From the NCBI RefSeq assembly GCF_018860425.1, contig NZ_JAHKPI010000016.1, positions 62,001 to 126,000 of the forward strand: a DNA stretch of 64,000 bases. The letters run 5' to 3'. Positions within the stretch are counted from its first letter, which is position 1. The number at the start of each line of letters is the position of its first letter. The notes beneath the pieces were generated by a model that was given only the letters and a program-made list of their open reading frames with translations, did not search any database and was not told the DNA's origin. This DNA is from Marinobacter sp. F3R08 (GTDB lineage: Bacteria; Pseudomonadota; Gammaproteobacteria; Pseudomonadales; Oleiphilaceae). Positions 18,992 through 28,320 of this stretch are shown piece after piece. The translations under genes were made by a program, and so were the position numbers.

Positions 18992-19324
18992 TCAGCGGAG
19001 GGAATGCGGGAATTCCGGGCCAAACCCCGCGAACTGCTCATCAAGGGTGCTCAACGCCGCCAGTGAGGCCAAAGGCCCACTGACACCCCGGAACGACAGC
19101 GAAATACCTGCCCGACGCGCAAGGCGCTGCCAACACAGCAGCATAGACAAAACCACACTGTGGGCGGTCACCAGTCCGCCAAGATCAACAACCAGGCTGC
19201 TGGTGACAGAGCTGATCAGTTTCTCACCCTGCCTTCTGACGCCGACCACAGTGTCTATGGTTACCTCGCCGGAAACGACCAGCACTCCATCAGAGAGCAG
19301 GACCCGCGGTGTGGCCGCAGTCAT
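18992..19324 (-). CDS. mlaB: Mla lipid-asymmetry STAS protein MlaB
   Basis: A 110-residue STAS-domain protein, expected to bind the ATPase MlaF and stabilise the MlaFEDB phospholipid transporter at the inner membrane. Seen: LVVSGEVTIDTVV strand, then SSLVVDLGGLVTAHSVVLSM, the STAS core loop. Its ATG overlaps the mlaC stop codon (ATGA), so translation is coupled. Confidence 0.87.
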   Translation of the reverse strand: MTAATPRVLLSDGVLVVSGEVTIDTVVGVRRQGEKLISSVTSSLVVDLGGLVTAHSVVLSMLLCWQRLARRAGISLSFRGVSGPLASLAALSTLDEQFAGFGPEFPHSLR

Positions 19325-19974
19325 GAATTGTCGACTTCCTGCTCCAGATTCAGGGATTCAACAGTGTCGCCCCAACCGTCAATCACGGCCTGAATCTGAC
19401 CGCGATTTTCCTCAATTTCCTGACTGAAGCGGTCACGGAAAGCCAAACCGATGTTAACGCCTTCAACAATAACGTTTTCCATCAGCCAGTTGCCTTCCGA
19501 ATTCCTGTACATCGAATAAATCACCGGGTAGCGATCACCAGATGCGCTGATCACTTCCATTTCCACAGACGCCCGCCCTTCATTCTGCGGATTAATGGTC
19601 GCTTCCTTGACCTGGATTTCGAAATCATCCGCATTGACCAAAGCTTGTGCGTAACTGTCAAACAGGCTGCGCTTGAACTTGGCCACGAACTCGTCCCGCT
19701 GATCGGGAGTCGTCTGGCGAGCATAGCGACCCATCACCCGGGCCGCAATTCGGCGAAAATCCACAAAATCCGTCAGCGCCTGATCCATGCTCCTGTAGAA
19801 CGCTTCCGGGTCCCGCTCGTACAGACCTCGCTCCTCATTGAGCTGGTCAACCAGCCGCTGGGTGTTTTTATCCACATACTCGCGGAGATCCTCCGCTTCG
19901 CCAGCCTGTACCGGCAAGACCAGAGCCAGGGCCATCATCAGGCCGAGCAGAATATGGTGTCTCATTGCAAACAT
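19321..19974 (-). CDS. mlaC: Periplasmic phospholipid-binding protein MlaC
   Basis: Periplasmic shuttle that carries phospholipid between the outer-membrane MlaA complex and inner-membrane MlaFEDB. The 217-residue product has a signal peptide (about residues 1-24, ending LVLPVQA) and the Tol_Tol/MlaC fold signatures: FRRIAARVMGRYARQTTPDQ, YSMYRNSEGNWLMENVIVEG and VNIGLAFRDRF. The ATG at 19974 has AGGAG six bases upstream. It is followed with a 4-bp overlap by mlaB. Confidence 0.93.
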   Translation of the reverse strand: MFAMRHHILLGLMMALALVLPVQAGEAEDLREYVDKNTQRLVDQLNEERGLYERDPEAFYRSMDQALTDFVDFRRIAARVMGRYARQTTPDQRDEFVAKFKRSLFDSYAQALVNADDFEIQVKEATINPQNEGRASVEMEVISASGDRYPVIYSMYRNSEGNWLMENVIVEGVNIGLAFRDRFSQEIEENRGQIQAVIDGWGDTVESLNLEQEVDNS

Positions 19975-20006
19975 CAGGATCTCCTGTTGAATGTTTCCGG
20001 CCCGAA

Positions 20007-20456
20007 TCAGCGGCCCGATGCAAAGTTGCTGATCAGCCGTTCAAGGTTCATGGCCGACTGTGTCGAGTAGAAGGTATCGCCCTCTTTCAGCGAATCCATT
20101 TCAGCCCCGATCGATATATCAATGTACTGTTCACCGAGCAGGCCGGATGTACGTATAACTGCGGAACTGTCCGACGGGATGTTGTCGATGTCTGAATGAA
20201 TCGACATTTCCACCCGGGCCTGAAACGTATCTTTGTTCAGGCTGATTGACTCGATAGCGCCAACGGTCACGCCAGCCATAGAGACCCGCCCCCGGGGTGT
20301 GAGTCCGCCAGTGTCATTAAAATCTGCAAAGATGGTATAGGTACTCTCTGCCGACTTCGGCGACAGCCCGCTCACCTGCAGCGCGAGGAAAAGCAGCGCC
20401 GCACAGCCTGCAACCATAAACAGGCCAACAATGATTTCCGTGGTTCTCTGCGCCAT
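20007..20456 (-). CDS. mlaD: Mla MCE-domain protein MlaD
   Basis: Inner-membrane anchored MCE protein that forms a hexameric ring over MlaE and receives phospholipid from MlaC. The start at 20456 is preferred (GGAG six bases upstream; product MAQRTTEIIVGLFMVAG), giving 149 residues; an upstream in-frame Met at 20504 overlaps mlaE. One transmembrane helix (about residues 7-28) precedes the MCE domain (TYTIFADFNDTGGLTPRGRV, VTVGAIESISL). It is shorter than E. coli MlaD (183 aa), mostly in the C-terminal tail. Confidence 0.92.
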   Translation of the reverse strand: MAQRTTEIIVGLFMVAGCAALLFLALQVSGLSPKSAESTYTIFADFNDTGGLTPRGRVSMAGVTVGAIESISLNKDTFQARVEMSIHSDIDNIPSDSSAVIRTSGLLGEQYIDISIGAEMDSLKEGDTFYSTQSAMNLERLISNFASGR

Positions 20457-20490
20457 TTCCGGCTCCGGTATTATCTCGTTGATCGATGAT

Positions 20491-21273
20491 TCAGAAATCG
20501 CCAAACATGACAGCGGTCATTACAAAATCGAGCCCCAGCACCGCCAGCGATGAGTACACGACGGTCTTGGTGGTGGCCGAACTGATACCTGCCGATGTCG
20601 GCACGCAGTCATATCCCTGATAGACCGCAATCCAGGCACAAACAAAACCGAAAACAATACTTTTAATGACGCCATTAAGGACGTCATCGACAAAATCCAC
20701 CGACGATTGCATATTGCCCCAGAAGGAACCTTCAAAGACGCCCAGCCAGTCCACCCCAACCAGCATGCCGCCCCAGATCCCGACAACCGAGAAGATCACG
20801 GCGAGGACCGGCATGGCAATGAACCCGGCCCAGAGCCTAGGTGCAATCACTCTGCGCAGCGGGTCCACGCCCATCATTTCCATACTGGAAAGCTGCTCTG
20901 TGGCCTTCATCAGACCAATTTCAGCCGTCAGCGCCGACCCCGCCCGACCCGCAAACAATAAGGCAGTGACCACCGGCCCGAGTTCGCGCACAAGTGTCAG
21001 GGCAATCATCTGGCCAATGGCCGCTTCAGAGCCATAATCACTCAGGATAGTGAATCCCTGCAGCCCCAGCACCATGCCGATAAACAGACCTGAGACCACA
21101 ATAATGGCCAGTGACAGAACACCAACGGCGTAAAGTTGCTTCAACAGCAGGGGAAACCCGGTTGCCGGCCTGGGCACGCCAGCCAGAACACCCGCAAGAA
21201 AACGGCCAGAACGACCAAAGGACGAAACCACATCCAGCCCCAGACGCCCGAACGCCGCGATCCTGTCAATCAA
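20491..21273 (-). CDS. mlaE: Mla permease MlaE
   Basis: Integral membrane permease of the MlaFEDB transporter, 260 residues with about five hydrophobic segments. The MlaE/YrbE family blocks are clear: [40 protein letters not shown] and [20 protein letters not shown] (coupling region for the ATPase). The ATG overlaps the mlaF stop by 4 bp (ATGA). Confidence 0.95.
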   Translation of the reverse strand: MIDRIAAFGRLGLDVVSSFGRSGRFLAGVLAGVPRPATGFPLLLKQLYAVGVLSLAIIVVSGLFIGMVLGLQGFTILSDYGSEAAIGQMIALTLVRELGPVVTALLFAGRAGSALTAEIGLMKATEQLSSMEMMGVDPLRRVIAPRLWAGFIAMPVLAVIFSVVGIWGGMLVGVDWLGVFEGSFWGNMQSSVDFVDDVLNGVIKSIVFGFVCAWIAVYQGYDCVPTSAGISSATTKTVVYSSLAVLGLDFVMTAVMFGDF

Positions 21274-22082
21274 GACACACCCCCGGACAATTCAAAGTCC
21301 TGCGCGACACCCGCGGCCGGATAGTGGAATGGCACTGGCCCGTCCGGCTGGCCCTGAAGGAACTGCTGAACCTTCTCTGACGGATGCGCCCGTAACTGTT
21401 CCGGAGTGCCCTCACCAATCACCTTACCGTCTGAAATAATGCAGGCGTAGTGACAGATACTCAGAGATTCAGGCACATCATGGGAGACCAGAACGCTGGT
21501 CAGCCCCATGGAACTGTTAAGATCATGAATCAGCTTGACCAAAACCCCCATGGCAATCGGATCCTGTCCGGCGAACGGTTCGTCGTACATGATCAGTTCC
21601 GGATCCAGCGCAATGCTGCGGGCCAGCGCAACCCGGCGGGTCATGCCACCCGACAGCTCCGAAGGCATCAACCGGCGGGCGCCACGCAAACCGACCGCTT
21701 CAAGCTTCATCAGGACTATGTCGCGAATCATGTCTTCCGGCAGTTCTGTATGTACACGAAGTGGGAAGGCCACGTTCTCGAATACGCTCAGGTCGGTGAA
21801 CAACGCCCCGCTCTGAAACAACATGCCGATCTTTTCCCGAAGCCGGTACAGCGCCTTGCGTTTGAGCTTCGGCACGTCATGACCATCCAGCACAACACTG
21901 CCTGAATCCGGCTTCAGCTGGCCGCCAATCAGACGAAGCAATGTGGTCTTCCCGGTTCCACTGGGCCCCATAATGGCGGTGACTTTGCCACGGGGAATGT
22001 CCAGGCTGACACCGTCGAAGATACGGCGCCCTGAACGGGAGAACACAACGTCCCTGAGCGATATGTAAGCCGGTGAGTTCAT
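21270..22082 (-). CDS. mlaF: Mla ABC transporter ATPase MlaF
   Basis: ATP-binding subunit driving phospholipid transport across the envelope. The start at 22082 gives 270 residues, matching E. coli MlaF (269); the upstream frame to 22166 has no ribosome site. Motifs: Walker [12 protein letters not shown], signature [14 protein letters not shown], Walker [15 protein letters not shown] and switch His in VLVSHDVPE. It is the first gene of the mlaFEDCB-ibaG-murA-hisGDC run and diverges from kdsD over a 188-bp gap. Confidence 0.95.
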   Translation of the reverse strand: MNSPAYISLRDVVFSRSGRRIFDGVSLDIPRGKVTAIMGPSGTGKTTLLRLIGGQLKPDSGSVVLDGHDVPKLKRKALYRLREKIGMLFQSGALFTDLSVFENVAFPLRVHTELPEDMIRDIVLMKLEAVGLRGARRLMPSELSGGMTRRVALARSIALDPELIMYDEPFAGQDPIAMGVLVKLIHDLNSSMGLTSVLVSHDVPESLSICHYACIISDGKVIGEGTPEQLRAHPSEKVQQFLQGQPDGPVPFHYPAAGVAQDFELSGGVS

Positions 22083-22220
22083 AGTCCTTACCTTTCGAAG
22101 AGGCGCTACATTATGACATGAAGCGCACAAGCTCAATTCAAAGAACCCAAAATGTACTGATAGCAATGATCAGTTTGTTTGAACTTTCGGTAACCGGGCA
22201 TCGTTTTCGGGTGAAAATGG

Positions 22221-22226
22221 TATACT
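22221..22226 (+). promoter_or_regulatory. Candidate -10 box upstream of kdsD
   Basis: TATACT lies 44 bp before the kdsD ATG in the mlaF/kdsD divergent gap. The expected -35 position has no strong match, so this is tentative. Confidence 0.35.
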
Positions 22227-22270
22227 CTGCCCTACATTTTCCATGTCCAGACAACCAGGCCCCAAGCCCG

Positions 22271-23251
22271 ATGACCGAACAAACTTCCAACGATTTCCGA
22301 ACCTCTGCCATCCGCGCCATTCGCATCGAACGAGATGCCATCGATGCCCTTGAGAGCCGAATCGACAACGAGTTCACCCGGGCCTGCGAAGTCATCATGA
22401 GCTGCAAGGGGCGCGTCGTTGTTACCGGCATGGGAAAATCCGGCCACATTGGCAACAAGATTGCGGCCACCCTGGCCAGTACCGGAACGCCGTCCTTTTT
22501 TGTCCACCCCGGTGAGGCGAGTCACGGGGACATGGGTATGATCACACCTCAGGATGTGGTCATTGCCATTTCCAACAGCGGCAACACAAGCGAAGTGATC
22601 ACCATCCTGCCACTGATCAAACGCATGGGCACCCCACTGATCAGCATGACCGGCAATGCCAGCTCCACCCTCGCCCGGGAAGCCGTGGCCAACCTGGATG
22701 TCAGCGTCATGGTCGAAGCCTGCCCCCTGGGCCTGGCACCCACCTCGTCAACAACCGCGACTCTGGTCATGGGCGACGCTCTGGCGGTTGCCCTGCTTGA
22801 GGCCCGAGGTTTCAGCGCCGAGGATTTTGCATTTTCCCATCCAGGTGGCAGCCTGGGACGCCGACTCCTGCTCCGGGTATCCGACATTATGCATACGGGT
22901 GACCAGATCCCGGTCGTCAGCGAGGGCACACCTCTGAGTGGCGCCCTTCTGGAGATCTCCCGCAAGGGACTGGGCATGACCACTGTCGTCAGCAAGAGTG
23001 GAACCCTGACCGGAATCTTTACGGACGGTGACCTCAGACGAACTCTGGACCGGTCGGTGGATATTCACCATACCCCGATTAATGAAGTGATGACCCGGCA
23101 CGGCAAAACCATTCAGGCCGATCAGCTGGCTGCTGAAGCACTTAACATCATGGAAGAAATGAAGATCAACGCCTTGCCGGTGACAGACGAAGAAGGTGCC
23201 CTCATTGGCGCCATCAATATGCACGACCTCCTGCGGGCCGGCGTGATTTGA
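22271..23251 (+). CDS. kdsD: Arabinose-5-phosphate isomerase KdsD
   Basis: Isomerises ribulose-5-phosphate to arabinose-5-phosphate, the first step toward the LPS sugar Kdo. The start at 22271 (326 aa) matches E. coli KdsD (328); the longer frame from 22118 runs through the promoter region. An N-terminal SIS domain carries GMGKSGHIGNKIAATLASTG, HPGEASHGDMG and ISNSGNTSEV; the C-terminal third is a CBS pair (IMHTGDQIPVV and VMTRHGKTIQ). No strong ribosome site is visible. It leads the kdsD-kdsC-lptC-lptA-lptB unit. Confidence 0.95.
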   Translation: MTEQTSNDFRTSAIRAIRIERDAIDALESRIDNEFTRACEVIMSCKGRVVVTGMGKSGHIGNKIAATLASTGTPSFFVHPGEASHGDMGMITPQDVVIAISNSGNTSEVITILPLIKRMGTPLISMTGNASSTLAREAVANLDVSVMVEACPLGLAPTSSTTATLVMGDALAVALLEARGFSAEDFAFSHPGGSLGRRLLLRVSDIMHTGDQIPVVSEGTPLSGALLEISRKGLGMTTVVSKSGTLTGIFTDGDLRRTLDRSVDIHHTPINEVMTRHGKTIQADQLAAEALNIMEEMKINALPVTDEEGALIGAINMHDLLRAGVI

Positions 23252-23276
23252 AAGGCTACCAGAGGAGCTGTTTGAC

Positions 23277-23825
23277 ATGAATTACGAATGGCCGGATACA
23301 CTGCTGGCAAAAGCCGCCAACATCCGCCTGATTGCTCTGGATGTCGACGGCATAATGAGTGACGGCAAATTGTATTTCAGTGCCAACGGCGACGAACTCA
23401 AGGCGTTCAATATCCTGGACGGTCTTGGCCTGAAACAACTGATGGCCGCAGGCATAACCGTTGCCGTTATCACTGGCAGGCAATCGCCTCTGACCGAGAA
23501 ACGCATGCGGGATCTGGGCATCCGGCATCTGATGCAAGGGCGCGAAGACAAAAAGGTAGCGCTGCAGGAACTGGTCAGCTCAATGGACCTCTGCCCCGAG
23601 GCCATCGCCTACATGGGTGATGACCTTCCGGATCTGCCGGCCCTCAGGTTTGCAGGCCTGGGCATTACAGTCCCTAATGGTTACTGGCTGGTACAACAAC
23701 ACGCCGACTACTGTACCCGCGCCCGGGGCGGCGAAGGCGCAGTTCGGGAAGCCTGCGATCTGCTCCTGACGGCTCAAGACAAACTTGAAACCGTGCTCGC
23801 GCCCTATCTGGAGCCCAAGACGTGA
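23277..23825 (+). CDS. kdsC: Kdo-8-phosphate phosphatase KdsC
   Basis: HAD-family phosphatase removing phosphate from Kdo-8-P. The 182 residues show the HAD motifs: ALDVDGIMSDG (Asp nucleophile), VITGRQSP, the lysine in REDKKVALQEL and YMGDDLPDLPAL. The C-terminal RGGEGAVREACDLLL is typical of KdsC. GAGGAG precedes the ATG. Its stop is overlapped by the lptC GTG (GTGA). Confidence 0.95.
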   Translation: MNYEWPDTLLAKAANIRLIALDVDGIMSDGKLYFSANGDELKAFNILDGLGLKQLMAAGITVAVITGRQSPLTEKRMRDLGIRHLMQGREDKKVALQELVSSMDLCPEAIAYMGDDLPDLPALRFAGLGITVPNGYWLVQQHADYCTRARGGEGAVREACDLLLTAQDKLETVLAPYLEPKT

Positions 23826-24406
23826 ACTGGCTGCCGGACCGACCCTGGTTGAGGACGCTCGCTCTGGCCGGCACAGTTGTGGCAGCTGTATTCCTGCTAT
23901 GGCAAAGCGATGAACCACCGGTTCTCAATGAAGACGTGGCCGCATTGCGAGGAGACGCAGAGCCGGATGGTTTCGTGATTGATGGGCAATACACCTCCTT
24001 TGACGCATCGGGCAATCTCAATATCCGGTTTTCCAGTCCACGCATTGAACAGTTTGAAGAAGGTAACCTGGCCACCATGGAAGCACCCCGGGCCGAGCTT
24101 TACGGAGGTGGAGCCCCCCGTCCCTGGATTGTCGAGGCCGACAATGGCAGCCTGCTCCAGAACCAGAATCTGGTGTACCTGACGGACAATGTTCGCATTC
24201 AGCGCACTATTGGCGAACGTGAGGCCACCCTGACAACATCAACCCTGACCCTGGATAATGACCGGGGTTTGGTTTATACCGACGCACCCATAGAGATACG
24301 CGACGTTACCGGCATTACCCGGGCCACGGGCATGAAGGCGTGGATAAACGAGCGGATTCTGGAACTGAACTCCCAGGTGGAAGGACGCTATGAAACCGGA
24401 AACTAA
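23822..24406 (+). CDS. lptC: LPS export protein LptC
   Basis: Bitopic inner-membrane protein that takes LPS from LptB2FG and passes it to LptA. The start is a GTG at 23822 inside the kdsC stop, giving 194 residues. One N-terminal transmembrane helix (about residues 9-26, TLALAGTVVAAVFLLW) is followed by the periplasmic beta-jellyroll with GFVIDGQYTSFDASGNLNIR and PIEIRDVTGITRATGMKAW. Its 3' end overlaps lptA by 17 bp. Confidence 0.93.
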   Translation: MNWLPDRPWLRTLALAGTVVAAVFLLWQSDEPPVLNEDVAALRGDAEPDGFVIDGQYTSFDASGNLNIRFSSPRIEQFEEGNLATMEAPRAELYGGGAPRPWIVEADNGSLLQNQNLVYLTDNVRIQRTIGEREATLTTSTLTLDNDRGLVYTDAPIEIRDVTGITRATGMKAWINERILELNSQVEGRYETGN

Positions 24407-24944
24407 CCGATACCAGAGCCTGCTTGCGACTCTGCTGACGATCGTGATGACCGGCCCCGCGGCCGCTTTCGATCTTGATTCCGATACTCCGATCAAGGTC
24501 ACCGCCGACAACGCCCGTCTCGACGATGGCCAGGGCATCGCAACTTATTCCGGGGCCGTGGAACTTGAGCAAGGCGGGACCCACCTGAACGCCGACCGGG
24601 TCGTATTGTACCGCACGGAAGAAGGCCTGAGCCGGATTGAAGCCACTGGCACGCCCGCCCGATACCGGCAACCGACCGGTGAAGGTGAAGGCGAAACCGA
24701 CGCCAGAGCCCTGAACATTACCTGGTCGGCGACCGACAGCCGACTGACTTTTGAACGGGAAGCTGTCATCGAGCAGAATGGCAACCTGTTCCGCGGTGAT
24801 GTGATTCATTATGATACCGCTGGCCGGGTTGTTACCGCAGAGGGCGGAGCGGATACCGGCGAAGGCAACGGCCGGGTAGAGATGGTGATTCAGCCACGCA
24901 GCACCAACAGACAGGGATCCGATGGCAGTTCTGAGAGCCAGTAA
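24390..24944 (+). CDS. lptA: LPS periplasmic bridge protein LptA
   Basis: Periplasmic beta-jellyroll protein that polymerises to bridge LptC and LptD. The 184 residues begin with a signal peptide (cleavage near GPAAA-F, residue 26) followed by the OstA-like pattern [37 protein letters not shown] and a later [15 protein letters not shown]. The C-terminal 20 residues are polar and disordered. It overlaps lptC upstream and lptB downstream (23 bp), so the trio is translationally linked. Confidence 0.94.
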   Translation: MKPETNRYQSLLATLLTIVMTGPAAAFDLDSDTPIKVTADNARLDDGQGIATYSGAVELEQGGTHLNADRVVLYRTEEGLSRIEATGTPARYRQPTGEGEGETDARALNITWSATDSRLTFEREAVIEQNGNLFRGDVIHYDTAGRVVTAEGGADTGEGNGRVEMVIQPRSTNRQGSDGSSESQ

Positions 24945-25647
24945 TCTGGCAAAAAGTTATAAACAGAAGAAAGTGGTGATTGATGTTTCCCTGGAGATCC
25001 GCAGCGGGGAAATTGTCGGACTGCTCGGCCCCAATGGCGCCGGCAAAACCACTTGCTTCTACATGATCGTGGGCCTGGTTCCTGCCGATCGCGGTCGGAT
25101 TACTGTCGATAGCCGGGACATTACCCCGCTACCCATGCATGGGCGAGCCCGCCAGGGTATCGGCTATCTGCCGCAGGAAGCCTCGGTGTTCCGCAAGCTG
25201 TCCGTACGCGACAATATTATGGCGATCCTCGAGACTCGCCGCGGGCTGAGCAAGGCAGAGAGAGAGAAAAAGCTCGAAGAACTCCTGGAGGAGTTCCATA
25301 TAACCCACATCCGCGACAGCATTGGTATGGCCCTGTCCGGCGGTGAGCGGCGACGGGTAGAGATTGCCCGGGCCCTGGCCATGGAACCGGCGTTCATTCT
25401 CCTGGACGAACCCTTCGCAGGTGTTGATCCCATATCTGTGAGTGACATCAAGCACATCATCCGGCATCTTCGGGACAAGGGGATTGGTGTGCTGATTACC
25501 GATCACAATGTTCGCGAGACGCTGGATATCTGCGAGAACGCCTACATAGTGTCCGGCGGCCACATCATCGCCTCGGGTAATGCCGACGCGATCCTGGCCA
25601 ACCAACAGGTCAAGGAAGTCTACCTGGGCGACGAATTCAGGCTATGA
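24922..25647 (+). CDS. lptB: LPS export ATPase LptB
   Basis: ABC ATPase that powers LPS extraction by LptB2FG. The 241 residues include Walker [17 protein letters not shown]-loop [12 protein letters not shown], signature [16 protein letters not shown], Walker [15 protein letters not shown] and switch ITDHNVRET, essentially the canonical LptB sequence. Its start lies inside the end of lptA. A 151-bp gap separates it from rpoN. Confidence 0.97.
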   Translation: MAVLRASNLAKSYKQKKVVIDVSLEIRSGEIVGLLGPNGAGKTTCFYMIVGLVPADRGRITVDSRDITPLPMHGRARQGIGYLPQEASVFRKLSVRDNIMAILETRRGLSKAEREKKLEELLEEFHITHIRDSIGMALSGGERRRVEIARALAMEPAFILLDEPFAGVDPISVSDIKHIIRHLRDKGIGVLITDHNVRETLDICENAYIVSGGHIIASGNADAILANQQVKEVYLGDEFRL

Positions 25648-25798
25648 CACCGAATGGCTCATTGTTTTGATGATCGGTAGCAAGTAAACTCGGCAAAGAA
25701 CTTGCTAGGGTAAATCAAAAATACGGCAAGTAACGGGCATATAAAGATTTTTTTCTACTAACGACATATTAGCGCTGATGAGTGACGGATCCTGAATC

Positions 25799-27325
25799 AT
25801 GGTTATGAAAGCCTCCTTACAGTTAAAGCTGGGTCAAAGCCTGACCATGACGCCCCAGCTGCAACAGGCGATCCGGCTTCTCCAGCTTTCCACCCTCGAT
25901 CTCCAGCAGGAAATCCAGCAAGCACTGGAATCCAACCCCATGCTGGAAACTCCCGAGGACGATGACCAGACCGAAGCAGCCACCGACAATGATGAGCGCG
26001 AGGCCAATGCTACCGAGTCTGCTGCTGAGGTTGCGCCGGAATCGACCAGCGACTGGGACGAATCCGAAAACGGTCCGGACTGGTCCTCAGAAACCGACAT
26101 CCCTGATAACCTCCCGGATGATCTGCCGGTAGATACTGCATGGGATGACGTATACCAGTCAGCGCCCGCGCCGGCAGCGCGCAACGACGATGAAAACGAC
26201 CACGATTTCGAAACCCGCAACTCCCCCACAGAAACGCTGCAGGATCATCTGGAATGGCAACTGAATCTGACGCCCCTGAGTGAGCGGGATCAGGCCATTG
26301 CCCATGCCTTGATGGATGCGGTGGATGAGCGGGGCTATCTCACCAGCCCTCTGGAAGATATTCACGCAGGGCTGCTGGATGAAAACGAAGAAGATCCACT
26401 TGAACTGGATGAAGTGCAAGCAGTCGTTCGCCGGCTCCAGCACTTTGATCCACCTGGCGTATTTGCCCGGGACCTTCAGGAATGCCTGCTGATCCAGCTT
26501 AACCAGTTACCGCCGGAAACGCCTTGGCTAGCTCAGGCACGCCTGGTAATCACCCACTATATCAATCTGTTGGGTAACCGGGACTACGCCCAATTGCTGC
26601 GCCGCAGCCGTCTCAAGGAAGACCAGTTACGGGAAGTCCTTGCGCTGATTACCGGTCTGAATCCTCGGCCGGGCGATGTTATTGACCGCGCCGAACCTGA
26701 CTATGTGATACCGGACGTTATCGTTCGCAAACACAACGGCCGCTGGCGTGTTGAACTAAATCCTGAGATTGCACCACGCATCCGGGTAAATGCCAGCTAT
26801 GCTTCACTTATAAGACGTGCGGACAGCAGTGCTGACAACACCTATATGCGGGACCAGTTGCAGGAGGCGAAGTGGTTTATCAAGAGCCTGCAAAGCCGTA
26901 ACGAAACACTGCTGAAAGTGGCGACCCGTATTGTCGAGCATCAGCAGGGATTCCTGGATCACGGTGAAGAAGCCATGAAGCCGCTGATCCTTTCGGACAT
27001 TGCCCAGGCGGTAGAAATGCATGAATCGACAATTTCGCGGGTTACCACCCAGAAATACATGCATACCCCGCGGGGGATCTTCGAACTGAAATATTTCTTC
27101 TCCAGCCATGTCAGTACCGACGAGGGCGGAGAATGCTCATCTACGGCCATACGCGCGATGATCAAAAAGCTGATTGCTGCGGAAACACCTAAAAAGCCGT
27201 TGAGCGACAGTAAAATTGCAGCCATGCTAGGGGAACAGGGAATCAAGGTTGCGCGACGCACCGTTGCCAAGTACCGGGAGGCTATGCACATTCCGCCGTC
27301 CAATGAGCGAAAGCGGCTGGTCTGA
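25799..27325 (+). CDS. rpoN: RNA polymerase sigma-54 factor
   Basis: Alternative sigma factor for -24/-12 promoters, needing AAA+ activators. The 508 residues show region I ([20 protein letters not shown], activator contact), a strongly acidic region II (about residues 50-140), the core-binding domain and the C-terminal RpoN box [11 protein letters not shown]. The ATG at 25799 is taken; a second Met two codons on is equally possible. The 151-bp gap upstream is A/T-rich and may hold a promoter, but no clear hexamer pair is seen. Confidence 0.97.
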   Translation: MVMKASLQLKLGQSLTMTPQLQQAIRLLQLSTLDLQQEIQQALESNPMLETPEDDDQTEAATDNDEREANATESAAEVAPESTSDWDESENGPDWSSETDIPDNLPDDLPVDTAWDDVYQSAPAPAARNDDENDHDFETRNSPTETLQDHLEWQLNLTPLSERDQAIAHALMDAVDERGYLTSPLEDIHAGLLDENEEDPLELDEVQAVVRRLQHFDPPGVFARDLQECLLIQLNQLPPETPWLAQARLVITHYINLLGNRDYAQLLRRSRLKEDQLREVLALITGLNPRPGDVIDRAEPDYVIPDVIVRKHNGRWRVELNPEIAPRIRVNASYASLIRRADSSADNTYMRDQLQEAKWFIKSLQSRNETLLKVATRIVEHQQGFLDHGEEAMKPLILSDIAQAVEMHESTISRVTTQKYMHTPRGIFELKYFFSSHVSTDEGGECSSTAIRAMIKKLIAAETPKKPLSDSKIAAMLGEQGIKVARRTVAKYREAMHIPPSNERKRLV

Positions 27326-27359
27326 AAACTCACGGGCGGAACGCAACACCGCATTCGCC

Positions 27360-27402
27360 GGCGCACAATGCGCCAGCACCCAGACCGGCTCCCGGGAGCC
27401 GG
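27360..27402 (+). repeat. Two palindromic hairpins in the rpoN-hpf spacer
   Basis: GGCGCA (27360-27365) pairs with TGCGCC (27369-27374), and an exact 18-bp palindrome (27385-27402, half-site CCGGCTCCC) follows ten bases later. The second ends 23 bp before the hpf ATG. There is no T-run, so these look like mRNA processing, stabilising or protein-binding elements rather than a terminator; their role is inferred. Confidence 0.55.
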
Positions 27403-27425
27403 CATGATGACAACAGGAGACGCCT

Positions 27426-27734
27426 ATGCAACTCAACATTTCAGGCCATCACGTAGAACTGACTCCCGCACTGAAGGACTATGTTTCAGAAAAGTTCCAG
27501 AAGCTCGAACGTCACTTTGACCACATCAGTAACTGCCAGGTGACGCTGGAAGTGGAAAAGGTACGCCAGATTGCGGAAGCCACATTGCACGTGGTTGGTG
27601 GTGAAGTTCACGCAAAGGCAGAAAACGAAGATATGTACGCGGCTATTGATGCCCTGATTGACAAGCTGGACCGCCAGATACTGAAACACAAAGAAAAGAA
27701 TGTAGACAGGATGCAAGGGAACGGCTCTCGCTAA
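27426..27734 (+). CDS. hpf: Ribosome hibernation promoting factor, short form
   Basis: Binds the 30S decoding region and promotes inactive 100S ribosomes in resting cells. The 102-residue length is the short HPF type without the dimerisation domain of long HPF. Seen: MQLNISGHHVELTPALKDYV, then VRQIAEATLHVVGGEVHAKA and DMYAAIDALIDKLDRQILKH, the S30AE fold. AGGAG precedes the ATG. A strong terminator follows 31 bp after the stop. Confidence 0.95.
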   Translation: MQLNISGHHVELTPALKDYVSEKFQKLERHFDHISNCQVTLEVEKVRQIAEATLHVVGGEVHAKAENEDMYAAIDALIDKLDRQILKHKEKNVDRMQGNGSR

Positions 27735-27765
27735 CTGGCTGTTTTCATGCAAATCATCTAATCGA

Positions 27766-27801
27766 GCTGCGACATGATCAACATGTCGCAGCCTTTTTTT
27801 T
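27766..27801 (+). terminator. Strong rho-independent terminator after hpf
   Basis: An 11-bp perfect stem (27766-27776 with 27782-27792) with a 5-base loop, then one C and eight T (27794-27801). It lies between hpf and ptsN, which starts only 20 bp after the T-run. Confidence 0.92.
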
Positions 27802-27821
27802 AACGGAAATGCAGTCGATCC

Positions 27822-28292
27822 ATGAGCGATACATCCCTGACCATAGACAATATTCTTGCTCCGGCGCTCACCCTTTGCAGGGTCCCTGCGTCGAGCAAGA
27901 AACGGGCCCTGGAGTTTATTGCCGAGCAAATAAACCACCAGGACAACACGCTCAGCGAAACCCAGCTGTTCAACAACCTGATTTCCCGTGAGCGCCTCGG
28001 CAGCACCGGCATTGGCCAGGGAATAGCGATTCCCCATTGCCGGCTGGAGGGCCTTGATCACGTAGTGGGCGTGCTGATGACGCTTGAAGAAAGCGTTGAA
28101 TACGATGCTATCGACAATCAGCCCGTGGATCTGATTTTTGCCCTGATCGTTCCCAAAGAGGCAACCAGTGAACATCTGGAACTTCTCAGCCAGTTGGCCG
28201 AAAAGTTCAATGAACGGTCGTTCTGTGATCGACTCCGGCAATGCGAGGACGCCAGCACACTGTACAAGCGCATGACCGCCTCGGGCGGATGA
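27822..28292 (+). CDS. ptsN: PTS IIA-like nitrogen regulatory protein
   Basis: EIIA-Ntr, the output protein of the nitrogen phosphotransferase chain, regulating potassium, carbon and nitrogen functions by its phosphorylation state. The 156 residues carry the phospho-acceptor His72 in GIAIPHCRLEGLDHVVG and the family core QLFNNLISRERLGSTGIG. The ribosome site is weak. The terminator just upstream means expression needs read-through or a promoter overlapping hpf or the spacer. Confidence 0.95.
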   Translation: MSDTSLTIDNILAPALTLCRVPASSKKRALEFIAEQINHQDNTLSETQLFNNLISRERLGSTGIGQGIAIPHCRLEGLDHVVGVLMTLEESVEYDAIDNQPVDLIFALIVPKEATSEHLELLSQLAEKFNERSFCDRLRQCEDASTLYKRMTASGG

Positions 28293-28320
28293 TATTCATT
28301 GCAGTGGAGGTAAGGTGTTC

